This document shows, one piece after another, positions 1-7,354 of a stretch of 29,717 nucleotides of DNA. Every line of letters starts with the position of its first letter. Position 1 is the first letter of the stretch. Origin of the DNA: a virus. Below the pieces are notes generated by a model. It was not told the origin of the DNA, ran no database searches, and saw only the letters and a list, made by a program, of their open reading frames with translations. The stretch covers positions 1 to 29,717 of the IMG/VR virus record IMGVR_UViG_3300045538_000485. One strand, given 5' to 3'. Made by a program: the position numbers and the translations under genes.

Positions 1-92
1 TTAGGGTTCTTGTTATCAACCGTACCAGATAATATTCTATAATTATTGTAACTAGAAGTCTCTATTTGTTTACCATTTTTATTTATAATCAT
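1..92 (-). CDS. Start of a protein cut by the window edge
   Basis: An open frame starts with ATG at position 92 and runs off the left edge. The 30 visible residues begin MIINKNGKQIETSSYNNY and are polar, with no signal peptide or membrane segment. It is the last visible member of the minus-strand virion block. A short AT-only hairpin lies between it and the gene upstream. The family is not recognisable from so little sequence. Confidence 0.5.
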   Translation of the reverse strand, partial: MIINKNGKQIETSSYNNYRILSGTVDNKNP

Positions 93-99
93 ACTTTAT

Positions 100-124
100 T
101 TTTTTTCTTATTATAAGAAAAAAA
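100..124 (-). terminator. Weak AT-only hairpin
   Basis: An 11-bp inverted repeat (TTTTTTTCTTA and its complement) surrounds a 3-base loop, just after the 112-aa gene in the direction of transcription. It has almost no G:C pairs, so it may be only a weak terminator or attenuator. Confidence 0.3.
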
Positions 125-145
125 AATTACAAAGTCAAATAAATA

Positions 146-484
146 TTATTTTTTCCATAATGCTATAAAAACACCGAAACCAACTTGTACTACAGCCCAA
201 ACTGTTGTTGAAACTGTTTTAAATACCTTAAGTTCTGAGACATCTTTCTTCATTTCCTTAAGTGTGTTAGGACTAGCTACATCATCCATATAACGTTTCC
301 ATTTACCAATTGATTGAATATCTTTCTCTAACGATTCAACCTTACTTAATTTAAGATTAATCTCCGAAAGTATTGCTTGTATTTTTTCATCATTCTCATT
401 CAATCTTTCCAACTCATTCAAAACTAATTTAGAATATTCATTCCATCCGTTTTGTGGTATACCGTTTTCGTTTTTCTGTATCAT
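146..484 (-). CDS. Small coiled-coil protein with C-terminal membrane anchor
   Basis: The protein is 112 aa. Residues of about 20-60 look like a coiled coil with heptad-spaced Leu/Ile. A charged linker follows, then one hydrophobic segment near residues 93-109, ending in Trp-Lys-Lys. A soluble coiled coil followed by a tail anchor and a basic end recalls small phage membrane proteins of the XhlA/holin-accessory type, but no defining motif was found and this is inference. It starts 12 bases after the PAS-domain gene, so the two are probably co-transcribed. It could equally be a minor virion protein. Confidence 0.75.
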   Translation of the reverse strand: MIQKNENGIPQNGWNEYSKLVLNELERLNENDEKIQAILSEINLKLSKVESLEKDIQSIGKWKRYMDDVASPNTLKEMKKDVSELKVFKTVSTTVWAVVQVGFGVFIALWKK

Positions 485-496
485 TTTAATATTTAA

Positions 497-946
497 TTAT
501 AAAACTGTAATATCAATATGGGTGCCAACCATTCTTAATGGTTGCCCATCTTCAGACCACATTATAACACTCCCTCTACATAATATTTTAATAATGTGCC
601 CATCTTTATGTTTATATCTAACAATAGTCCTGAATGGTACAACACCCTTACTATCAATATGTTTTTGTAACTCAGAACTCATTTTATTTAAATCCTCTTT
701 AAATATTAATTCTTGCCATGATAACGGGTTATTTTCCATCTCATCATCATTATAACCTAACTGTTTTTTAAGACCTGGACTTAGATATTGATAATCATTA
801 ATCATATCCCAATCCCAATATCCATCAGTATTATGTTCTAAGGTTAATCTAAGTATATCCACCATTTCGAATGTCTCAGCATCACGAATAGTTAGATTAT
901 CAACCAAAACACGTAACTTTTTTATATTTTCTAAACAATTTTTCAA
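497..946 (-). CDS. PAS-domain protein
   Basis: The protein is 149 aa and consists almost entirely of one PAS fold of the PAS_3 type after a helical N-terminus. Visible hallmarks are the opening GYWDWDM near residue 42, the YLSPGLKKQLGY helix, the downstream RYKHKDG strand pair, and the closing PAC-like strand with RMVGTHIDIT at the very C-terminus. No kinase, GGDEF, DNA-binding or other output domain is attached. PAS domains bind small ligands or partner proteins, so this could be a stand-alone sensor or a structural adaptor. It sits inside the virion gene block between a 274-aa unknown and a membrane-anchored protein. The fold assignment is fairly secure; ligand and role are unknown. Confidence 0.8.
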   Translation of the reverse strand: MKNCLENIKKLRVLVDNLTIRDAETFEMVDILRLTLEHNTDGYWDWDMINDYQYLSPGLKKQLGYNDDEMENNPLSWQELIFKEDLNKMSSELQKHIDSKGVVPFRTIVRYKHKDGHIIKILCRGSVIMWSEDGQPLRMVGTHIDITVL

Positions 947-965
947 AACCCCTTTATTTAATTAA

Positions 966-1790
966 TTATTTAAAACTCTCTTTAAGTTCAATTATTTTTA
1001 TAATATCACTTTCAAATGATTCTTTAATATATTTTCTATTTAATAAATTTTCTTTTAACGTTAACAAACTCTCATACAATTCTAATTCGCCTCGTGTATT
1101 ATCATTTTTCATCTTGTCATTTACTAATTCAATACACTCTTTAATTGTATTAGTATATAATTCTTCTTTAGTTTCATCAGTTGATTCTAAAATGGTTTTA
1201 AATATTTCTCTCTCACTTTCGGTAAGCTCGCTATATCTATCGTTAAATCTATTAACCATAAGATTACCCAATTCTTTAGTTGAAATTACTATATCCTCTA
1301 AACCCTCAACTATTGGTTCTACTTTTTTATTATTAACAATATAATCCGCCACACTATGTGTTGCTTCTATAATAGCTCCAACTGTCTTACCATTCTTTTC
1401 AGTATTAATTAAAAATGAAATATCTTCGTGTAATTTTTTTAACTCATCATCCGAATAACCAAACTTAACAAATATATTACCACCGTCAATTGGACCAACA
1501 ATTTTTTTATTCGCCTCAATTATAGCTTTTTTTGGAAATTTATGTATTAACGATATGTTTTCTTTAACGAACTCAATAGCTTTACTCTTATCATCCTCAA
1601 TCTTATTCTCAATATTATTAAAAATAAAAAATTGAGCTTTAAGTGCTTCATTTTCCCTAAGGGTTTTTACGTATTTTTTAAATATACTTTTTATTTTTTT
1701 ATCACCATTAGAAATAGATTCAGCTAAAACCCCATTATACGCAGTTTTAATTTGACCAAAATTCATATATGTTTTTTGTTTATCCATCAT
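966..1790 (-). CDS. Conserved-looking protein of unknown function
   Basis: The protein is 274 aa, lysine- and glutamate-rich and mostly predicted helical by eye, with no signal peptide, membrane segment or cysteine motif. A central stretch around residues 97-125 (KIVGPIDGGNIFVKFGYSDDEL) looks like a short beta element in an otherwise helical protein. The gene lies directly downstream of the portal gene with a 47-base gap. An AATATTTAT element lies 19 bases before its start. In T4 the genes just after the portal encode prohead core components. That position makes a head-assembly role thinkable, but nothing in the sequence proves it. Confidence 0.7.
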   Translation of the reverse strand: MMDKQKTYMNFGQIKTAYNGVLAESISNGDKKIKSIFKKYVKTLRENEALKAQFFIFNNIENKIEDDKSKAIEFVKENISLIHKFPKKAIIEANKKIVGPIDGGNIFVKFGYSDDELKKLHEDISFLINTEKNGKTVGAIIEATHSVADYIVNNKKVEPIVEGLEDIVISTKELGNLMVNRFNDRYSELTESEREIFKTILESTDETKEELYTNTIKECIELVNDKMKNDNTRGELELYESLLTLKENLLNRKYIKESFESDIIKIIELKESFK

Positions 1791-1837
1791 AATCTTTAGT
1801 TTATATTAAATAAATATTAAAAATATTTATAAAATCC

Positions 1838-4800
1838 TTATTCGTTAATCATTTTATCGATATCATTAATCATATCATTAATGCTTTCATTTATTTTAAT
1901 ATTCTTATTAGAAATTTTAACTCTCTCATTAAGAATGATATCATCTTCTTTTTTAAATGAATTTAATAATTTACCAAAATAAATGTCTTTATATTTATTA
2001 ACTTTTTTATTATAATTAATTCTATTCTCAGTTAATAAATTACCCCAATCTTTAGTTGATTCCTCAGTATTTTCTGGTTCAGTAGCTTCAACTTCATCTC
2101 CACCCTCTTCGCCAAATCCCAATCCTTCATCACCACCTTCATCCGCAACTTCTTCAGCACCTTCATCACCACCTTCATCACCGAAATCTAATCCTCCACC
2201 TCCGAAGCCTCCACCACCGAAACCTCCACCACCTGCGGAACCACCTTCATCACCACCAGTATCACCTCCAGCATCACCTGAACCACCAGCCTTAGCTACA
2301 TTAATATCACCATACAATCTATCAACTTCATCAAATGTACCAGTATGCTTAATAACATTGGCAGTATTCTCCATTTCTGCCGCCGCAGCTTTTTCAACCC
2401 TTTGCTCTAAGAAATCTTGTTTAATTTCATCATCTGACCATTCAAATATTTCTCGTTTACCTCTTGTCATAGACATAGCAGCAAAACCATTACCAGCATC
2501 AACTGTAGCATCTTTATATAAGGTTACCTTAGCTTGCATTTGCTCAATCTTAAGCATTTGTGCTTGAGTTGATGGGTTATTAAGTGTAAGTGTAAAATTA
2601 TCTAACTCATCTTCTAATCCCAGTAAGAATAAATGTAGTATCGCAATCTTATTCAACTCCATAATCATAGATTGCTGAATTCTATTAACAGTTCTAGTAA
2701 ATCTAATATCTTGTAATGCTAAATTTTTACCCTCACCAACAGCCTCATCAAAACCTAAAAAAGATTTAGGAACTCTTAATGCTGTAAATAGTTTACGTTG
2801 AAGGTACTCAATATCAGCTATATCAGATAAATTGGAATTCTTAATGAAAACACCTGATTCTGTAGCAAATGTATGGTAATTATGGTAAATTTCATTACCG
2901 TCAACAGTTATAGTACCTGTATCTTGTCTCTCACTTAACCATTCAATGTTAATTATTTTATGATTATATAATAAACTTTTTTCTTTATTATTTTTTTCAT
3001 ATACAGTGTCAAATATATCATACTGTTCCCCATTAAAGGGTTCGATAAAGTCATTAACTATTCCATGTGTGAACACCCATTCACCTTTTTCATTATCCCA
3101 AATAGTTTCATACTCATTACCAGTATTACCCATTTTTTTAGTATCACGATAAAAAGGCATTAAACTATCACCCACTATCAAATCCTTAGCCTCAACAAAA
3201 CCATCAGTTCTATGTACAAATTTATGGTCTGGTGTTGATATAATTTCTTTACCATTATCTAAGGTAATTTTAATTACTTCAGCATCCCTACGTGTTACAC
3301 CTGCCCAAGTAATCGGTGCAACAGCTAATTCACCAGTTTCTGGATTACAAGAATAAACCCAAAGGTCTCTGTTACCATTGTCCCATTCTTTAATTATTTC
3401 CTGCAATTCAAGTGTTCTACCATCTAAAAGCGGTATACGTGTATCTAATGCAATACAAGCACCTGGAAGTGTATCAATAGGATTTGGCGCATCTTCACTT
3501 CTAACAGGGATGAAGAAATCCTGGTCGTTCGAATTCTTAACAAATACACCACTTTTAGATATTTCACCATCTTTATTAAATGATAAAGTCGCAAAATTAT
3601 GTCTATCATCTTCACCGTTCCTACCTACAACTGTCATACAATAAACATCATCTCCACCAATAAATTCTATATATTTAACTTTATGATTTTTTTTAGTTTC
3701 GGTTATATAATCAGTTATGGTATTAAATCCTTTATCAGCTAATTGTCTTTCAACTACAGTTCTTTCAATCCTTCTCTGATTATTTAATCGTTTATTTTTA
3801 TTTATTGAAATAAGATAATCAAGTACTGGTTCAGTGTTTAAATAATTTATAAGTGTTTTTCTATTTTTTATTTCACCAATGATTGTTTTTTTACGAACAT
3901 TTTCCCATACAGAGTCATCAAAAACGATTCTCATATTTTTTGAACGTATAAGTTTTTTTTCTGGGTTAGACCAATCTTTTAATTGAGCTTCCTTTCTAAT
4001 AATATTATGTTCTTTATGTAAATCAGAATTATTGTAATCAACAAATCTTAAATGCCACTTCTGTTCTTTAGCTAACTCCTTATTACGTTGTTTTTTAGTA
4101 TCAGATTTATTATATTTAGTAATATTTTTACTTGAAATTTCTCTTACATGTGATAATTCATCATTCAAATACATATCCCTTAAAGTCACTGATATCTTTT
4201 CACCTATTCCATCATATATACCGTTTTCCCAGTTTTTTTTAGCTTTTTCACTTATTTTGGGTATTACAAGTTCTCTATGTTTAGGATTCATCCAATTAGC
4301 TTTAGCTAAATCTGAATGCATTTTTTTATGTTCATGAAAATCAACCCATTGTAAGTTATCAAAACGGTTATTATATTTATTAAAATCTTTGTGATGAACA
4401 GTATTATAGTGTTCATAATCCTTAATAATTTCTTCAGCAATTAAACGATGGGTTTTCTCAAATTTACCAGAATTTGGGTTATAAACTTTCTCATACTTAT
4501 CAATATCAGATTTAGCATCATATTTAATTTTCTTATAAAAAGGCATTAAACTATCACCACTTACTAACTCATCAGCTCTTTTACTAGAACCATCACGCAA
4601 TAAGAACGGGTGCTCTTCTGCTGTAACAACATATGTGTCATCATCTAACCATACTTTAACCATACGTTCTGCATTATAATTTTTTCCACACCAAACTACT
4701 TTACCGCCAACAATTTTATGTGTATTATCTTGTACTGAATATACATAATTTTCAACACCTTCATCAAATTCTTTGGCTAATTCTTCAATTGTAATAGTAC

Positions 4801-7042
4801 GACCATCTAGTAATGGTATTGGTGTATTTTTCCATACTGGCATCTGGTTATATTGTAAATCCACCTGACCTGTTCTAGGGTCAGTAATTGGTGTTCTTTT
4901 AAATCTATTAGCAATATCATCAACATATGATGGTACATCTTCCTCATCAATATTACCAACAAATATTTTATATACTCTTCTTTCAGGTGCTCTAGTCACT
5001 CTATAAATAAGCATGGCATCTTCACTTAGATTCAACTGTTTCCAAATACGTCTAGCTTTCTCTAAGATTGAGGTGCCATACGGCAATCTTCTATCATCAC
5101 CTAAGAGTCTAAAGTGTGCAATTTGCCAAGAATTAAACTCAATATCCTTACCTCTCCAAAGAAATTTAACCTTAGCATCTTTATCTTCATTAGTATTTGA
5201 ATTATTCATAATCCTACCAAATATATCACCCTCTCTTCTCTCAATTTCGAAATTAGGTAATTGTCTGGCCCCTAAAACACCTGATTTATCATCAATATTA
5301 AGGAAAACGAAATTATCACCATATTTTACCGTATTCCTTGTCCACATTGGTAATGTTGTATGAATGTCCAATCTATTAAAAAATAAGTCTTCTAATATAG
5401 TTTTTACTCTTTTAGAGTTAGAATAAACGTTTAATACTCTACCCTTATCATTAGTCGTGGTACAGTTATGTGATATAACCATACCATTGTTAGCTTTTAC
5501 TGCAAAATTTTCTGAAACTGATGAATTAACTAAATCATATACCTCATCTTCACCAACATATTCAATACTTATTACTCTATGGTTTCCAATAGTTGACATA
5601 AAATCAGTTAACCCTTTATAGCCTTTGGATTTAATATATCTATAAAATTTGTTAACAGGTATACCCCAATAATCACAATAATTATTAACTCTATTATTTT
5701 TATTTGAGAAATAATTTTTTATTTTAACAATATCAAACCCTTCATTAAACATAAAATCTAAATCTTCAATTCTTTTTAAATTATATTTTTTACATATAAT
5801 TTTATTATAATCTATAACTGTTTTTTCATTTAAATTAAATTTAATCATTGATTTTTTACGTCTATTACCTTTTACATTAACATTAAAATTAATGTAATCA
5901 GTCTCATTTATATCTTCTATATGATTTTTATCATGACTATAATTAGGATTTAATTTACTATATCTCTTACTACCATACATACCATTATGTACACCACCTC
6001 TATTTAAAAATTTATTCCTATCTTCTGGAGGCAATGATTTTAATTTATTTTTTAAACCTTCTTGCAATCTTTTAACTAGTTCTTTTTTATCACTATTAAT
6101 CCATAATTTTTTACCGTTCTCACTAAATATTTTTCTCATTTTTAAAGAAAATTCTTCATCTTCCCACCTTTTTGTATTTAAATCTAAATGTAGTTTTTGA
6201 TGGTCTGACCATAACATATATTCCAACTCATTAGGGTCATTATTTAACTTATTAAAAGATTTGTGATGTATAACTATTTTTTCATTTTCTGGATTGTTAT
6301 CATTTAACATATTTTTAACATCCAACATCTCAGATTCAGCAACGATAACATGAGTATGTTTAGTATCACCATTAAAATTTGTTAAACTAACTCTTTCATA
6401 TCCTTTATAATCCAAACGTCTACTAATACTTTTCAATGAATCACCTTTCTTTAAAGAAACAGTATCAACCCATGTATTATCATACCTTAACCATTTGTGA
6501 TTATCAGTACAAAATAATTCACTATTATCATCTAAAGTTACCTTATAAATTGGTTTAACCCCTTTTAATATTGCTTTTTCAACTTTAGATGGTTTTATTT
6601 TATTATTTTCGATATCTACACTATAAACCCAAAAATCTCTCATGTCGGATTCGTACATTTCTTTAATAGTTAATTCTTTTCCGTTCAATAATGGTATAAT
6701 AGTAGAGCCAGCTAAACATTCTTCCATCATAATATCTAGTGTAGCAGATATTTCAGGATAAAACTCCATTGTTTCAAAATCGGAGTACGAACCAATACGT
6801 GTGGTTTCATAATGAAGTGTTTTTTGAAACATTTCATTATCCACTTTTCTCCACATTCCACCAACATACTTACTCTGCTGAGCTTGTAATTTAGCTAGCT
6901 CATACTCACCCTTATCGGTTGTTTTTAAAATAGCATCATTACCAATAGTATATTTATTAGTTTGAATCCTAGGTGACTGCACACCAGTCGGCCCAAATAT
7001 ATTATTTAGTTTTTGAAAAACCGTTAATTTTTGTTTACTCAT
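1838..7042 (-). CDS. Portal vertex protein (gp20-like) interrupted by three inteins
   Basis: The portal forms the dodecameric ring through which DNA enters the head and on which the terminase docks. The precursor is 1734 residues. Extein segments are residues 1-108, 527-734, 1171-1195 and 1403-1734. Joined, they give about 673 residues with gp20-like stretches such as YGTSILEKARRIWKQL, RAPERRVYKIFVGN, SDIADIEYLQRKLFTALRVP and LALQDIRFTRTVNRIQ. T4 gp20 is 524 residues. The excess is mostly a C-terminal tail with a Gly/Asp/Glu-rich low-complexity stretch (about 1585-1655) and a basic helical end. Inteins occupy residues 109-526, about 735-1170 and 1196-1402. The gene follows an 82-aa gene and the large terminase, as expected for a packaging block. 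A functional portal requires three separate splicing events. Confidence 0.93.
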   Translation of the reverse strand: MSKQKLTVFQKLNNIFGPTGVQSPRIQTNKYTIGNDAILKTTDKGEYELAKLQAQQSKYVGGMWRKVDNEMFQKTLHYETTRIGSYSDFETMEFYPEISATLDIMMEECLAGSTIIPLLNGKELTIKEMYESDMRDFWVYSVDIENNKIKPSKVEKAILKGVKPIYKVTLDDNSELFCTDNHKWLRYDNTWVDTVSLKKGDSLKSISRRLDYKGYERVSLTNFNGDTKHTHVIVAESEMLDVKNMLNDNNPENEKIVIHHKSFNKLNNDPNELEYMLWSDHQKLHLDLNTKRWEDEEFSLKMRKIFSENGKKLWINSDKKELVKRLQEGLKNKLKSLPPEDRNKFLNRGGVHNGMYGSKRYSKLNPNYSHDKNHIEDINETDYINFNVNVKGNRRKKSMIKFNLNEKTVIDYNKIICKKYNLKRIEDLDFMFNEGFDIVKIKNYFSNKNNRVNNYCDYWGIPVNKFYRYIKSKGYKGLTDFMSTIGNHRVISIEYVGEDEVYDLVNSSVSENFAVKANNGMVISHNCTTTNDKGRVLNVYSNSKRVKTILEDLFFNRLDIHTTLPMWTRNTVKYGDNFVFLNIDDKSGVLGARQLPNFEIERREGDIFGRIMNNSNTNEDKDAKVKFLWRGKDIEFNSWQIAHFRLLGDDRRLPYGTSILEKARRIWKQLNLSEDAMLIYRVTRAPERRVYKIFVGNIDEEDVPSYVDDIANRFKRTPITDPRTGQVDLQYNQMPVWKNTPIPLLDGRTITIEELAKEFDEGVENYVYSVQDNTHKIVGGKVVWCGKNYNAERMVKVWLDDDTYVVTAEEHPFLLRDGSSKRADELVSGDSLMPFYKKIKYDAKSDIDKYEKVYNPNSGKFEKTHRLIAEEIIKDYEHYNTVHHKDFNKYNNRFDNLQWVDFHEHKKMHSDLAKANWMNPKHRELVIPKISEKAKKNWENGIYDGIGEKISVTLRDMYLNDELSHVREISSKNITKYNKSDTKKQRNKELAKEQKWHLRFVDYNNSDLHKEHNIIRKEAQLKDWSNPEKKLIRSKNMRIVFDDSVWENVRKKTIIGEIKNRKTLINYLNTEPVLDYLISINKNKRLNNQRRIERTVVERQLADKGFNTITDYITETKKNHKVKYIEFIGGDDVYCMTVVGRNGEDDRHNFATLSFNKDGEISKSGVFVKNSNDQDFFIPVRSEDAPNPIDTLPGACIALDTRIPLLDGRTLELQEIIKEWDNGNRDLWVYSCNPETGELAVAPITWAGVTRRDAEVIKITLDNGKEIISTPDHKFVHRTDGFVEAKDLIVGDSLMPFYRDTKKMGNTGNEYETIWDNEKGEWVFTHGIVNDFIEPFNGEQYDIFDTVYEKNNKEKSLLYNHKIINIEWLSERQDTGTITVDGNEIYHNYHTFATESGVFIKNSNLSDIADIEYLQRKLFTALRVPKSFLGFDEAVGEGKNLALQDIRFTRTVNRIQQSMIMELNKIAILHLFLLGLEDELDNFTLTLNNPSTQAQMLKIEQMQAKVTLYKDATVDAGNGFAAMSMTRGKREIFEWSDDEIKQDFLEQRVEKAAAAEMENTANVIKHTGTFDEVDRLYGDINVAKAGGSGDAGGDTGGDEGGSAGGGGFGGGGFGGGGLDFGDEGGDEGAEEVADEGGDEGLGFGEEGGDEVEATEPENTEESTKDWGNLLTENRINYNKKVNKYKDIYFGKLLNSFKKEDDIILNERVKISNKNIKINESINDMINDIDKMINE
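2837..3457 (-). mobile_element. Portal intein 3: mini-intein with eroded endonuclease
   Basis: This is residues 1196-1402 (207 aa). It begins at Cys1196 (CIALDT), has block B at 1270-1273 (TPDH), a weak block F near 1375-1392 (TGTITV then HTFATE), and ends IKN before Ser1403, with Lys instead of His next to the final Asn. It resembles intein 2 in IPLLDGRT, GDSLMPFY and SGVF(V/I)KN-SN. Between blocks B and F it keeps only the start of the same endonuclease domain: a pattern like YE..(Y/W)(D/N)....G.(W/F)..TH..(I/V). It lacks the His-His-Asp core and everything after it. It should splice but cannot home. Confidence 0.87.
3533..4840 (-). mobile_element. Portal intein 2: HNH intein without an N-terminal nucleophile
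   Basis: This is residues about 735-1170 of the precursor. Aligning all three portal inteins on the IPLL(D/N)G motif puts residue 1 at Pro735 (PVWKNTPIPLLDG), where the other two have Cys. Removing 735-1170 also restores a portal-like junction, YNQM-SNDQDFFIPVR. The first residue is therefore not Cys, Ser or Thr. Block F reads VYCMTV with Cys1135 where intein 1 has Asp. Block G ends VKN before Ser1171, with Lys replacing the usual penultimate His. Block B is TAEEH, one residue longer than TxxH. The HNH endonuclease has His883-His884, Asn891 and His903/905. Cys1135 may replace the missing N-terminal nucleophile, as in class 3 inteins; this is inference. Confidence 0.85.
5465..6718 (-). mobile_element. 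Portal intein 1: canonical class 1 intein with HNH endonuclease
   Basis: This is residues 109-526 of the portal precursor (418 aa). Block A begins at Cys109 (CLAGST), block B has the TxxH motif at 179-182 (TDNH), block F reads EVYDLV near 500-505, and block G ends SHN with Asn526 followed by Cys527. All residues for standard splicing are present. The middle carries an HNH-type homing endonuclease with His259-His260, Asn267/268 and His281, followed by long basic helices and a helix-turn-helix-like end. It interrupts the exteins between ...DIMMEE and CTTTNDKG.... It should be active in both splicing and homing. Confidence 0.9.
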
Positions 7043-7094
7043 TTTTTTTAAATATTTTTTATTAATATAGTGTAATAATTATAAAATTAAATAG

Positions 7095-7343
7095 TTACTT
7101 AACGTAATCACATTGAACATATGCGTGTCTATAACCTATTCCATTTAATATTACAACATTATAAACATAAGTAGTAATAAAATCATTACCTTGACTACCA
7201 ATTGGGGTTGTACAGAAATATTTACCAACCCCAGCACCTGAATCTTTCTTTGCTTTTTTTTCAGATGTATCTGGTGACCACTTATATAATCCAGCGCCGT
7301 TAGCACCACTTTTTCTTACGAATACCTTTTTACTTATTGCCAT
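7095..7343 (-). CDS. Small protein of unknown function
   Basis: The protein is 82 aa. The N-terminal half is basic and glycine-rich (SGANGAGLYKWSPD), and the C-terminal half is beta-rich, with YVYNVVILNGIGY and a final YVQCDYVK. There is no signal peptide or membrane segment. It sits between the large terminase and the portal, separated by 11 bases from the terminase and about 50 from the portal, so it is almost certainly expressed with them. The size and beta-rich end would fit a small virion or decoration protein, but that is a guess from position. Confidence 0.7.
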   Translation of the reverse strand: MAISKKVFVRKSGANGAGLYKWSPDTSEKKAKKDSGAGVGKYFCTTPIGSQGNDFITTYVYNVVILNGIGYRHAYVQCDYVK

Positions 7344-7354
7344 AGTTATATTTT

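Noticed and set aside
5013-5363. Long antisense frames opposite the portal and other minus-strand genes
   Set aside because: They mirror real genes, have Ser/Leu-rich low-complexity products and no supporting signals.
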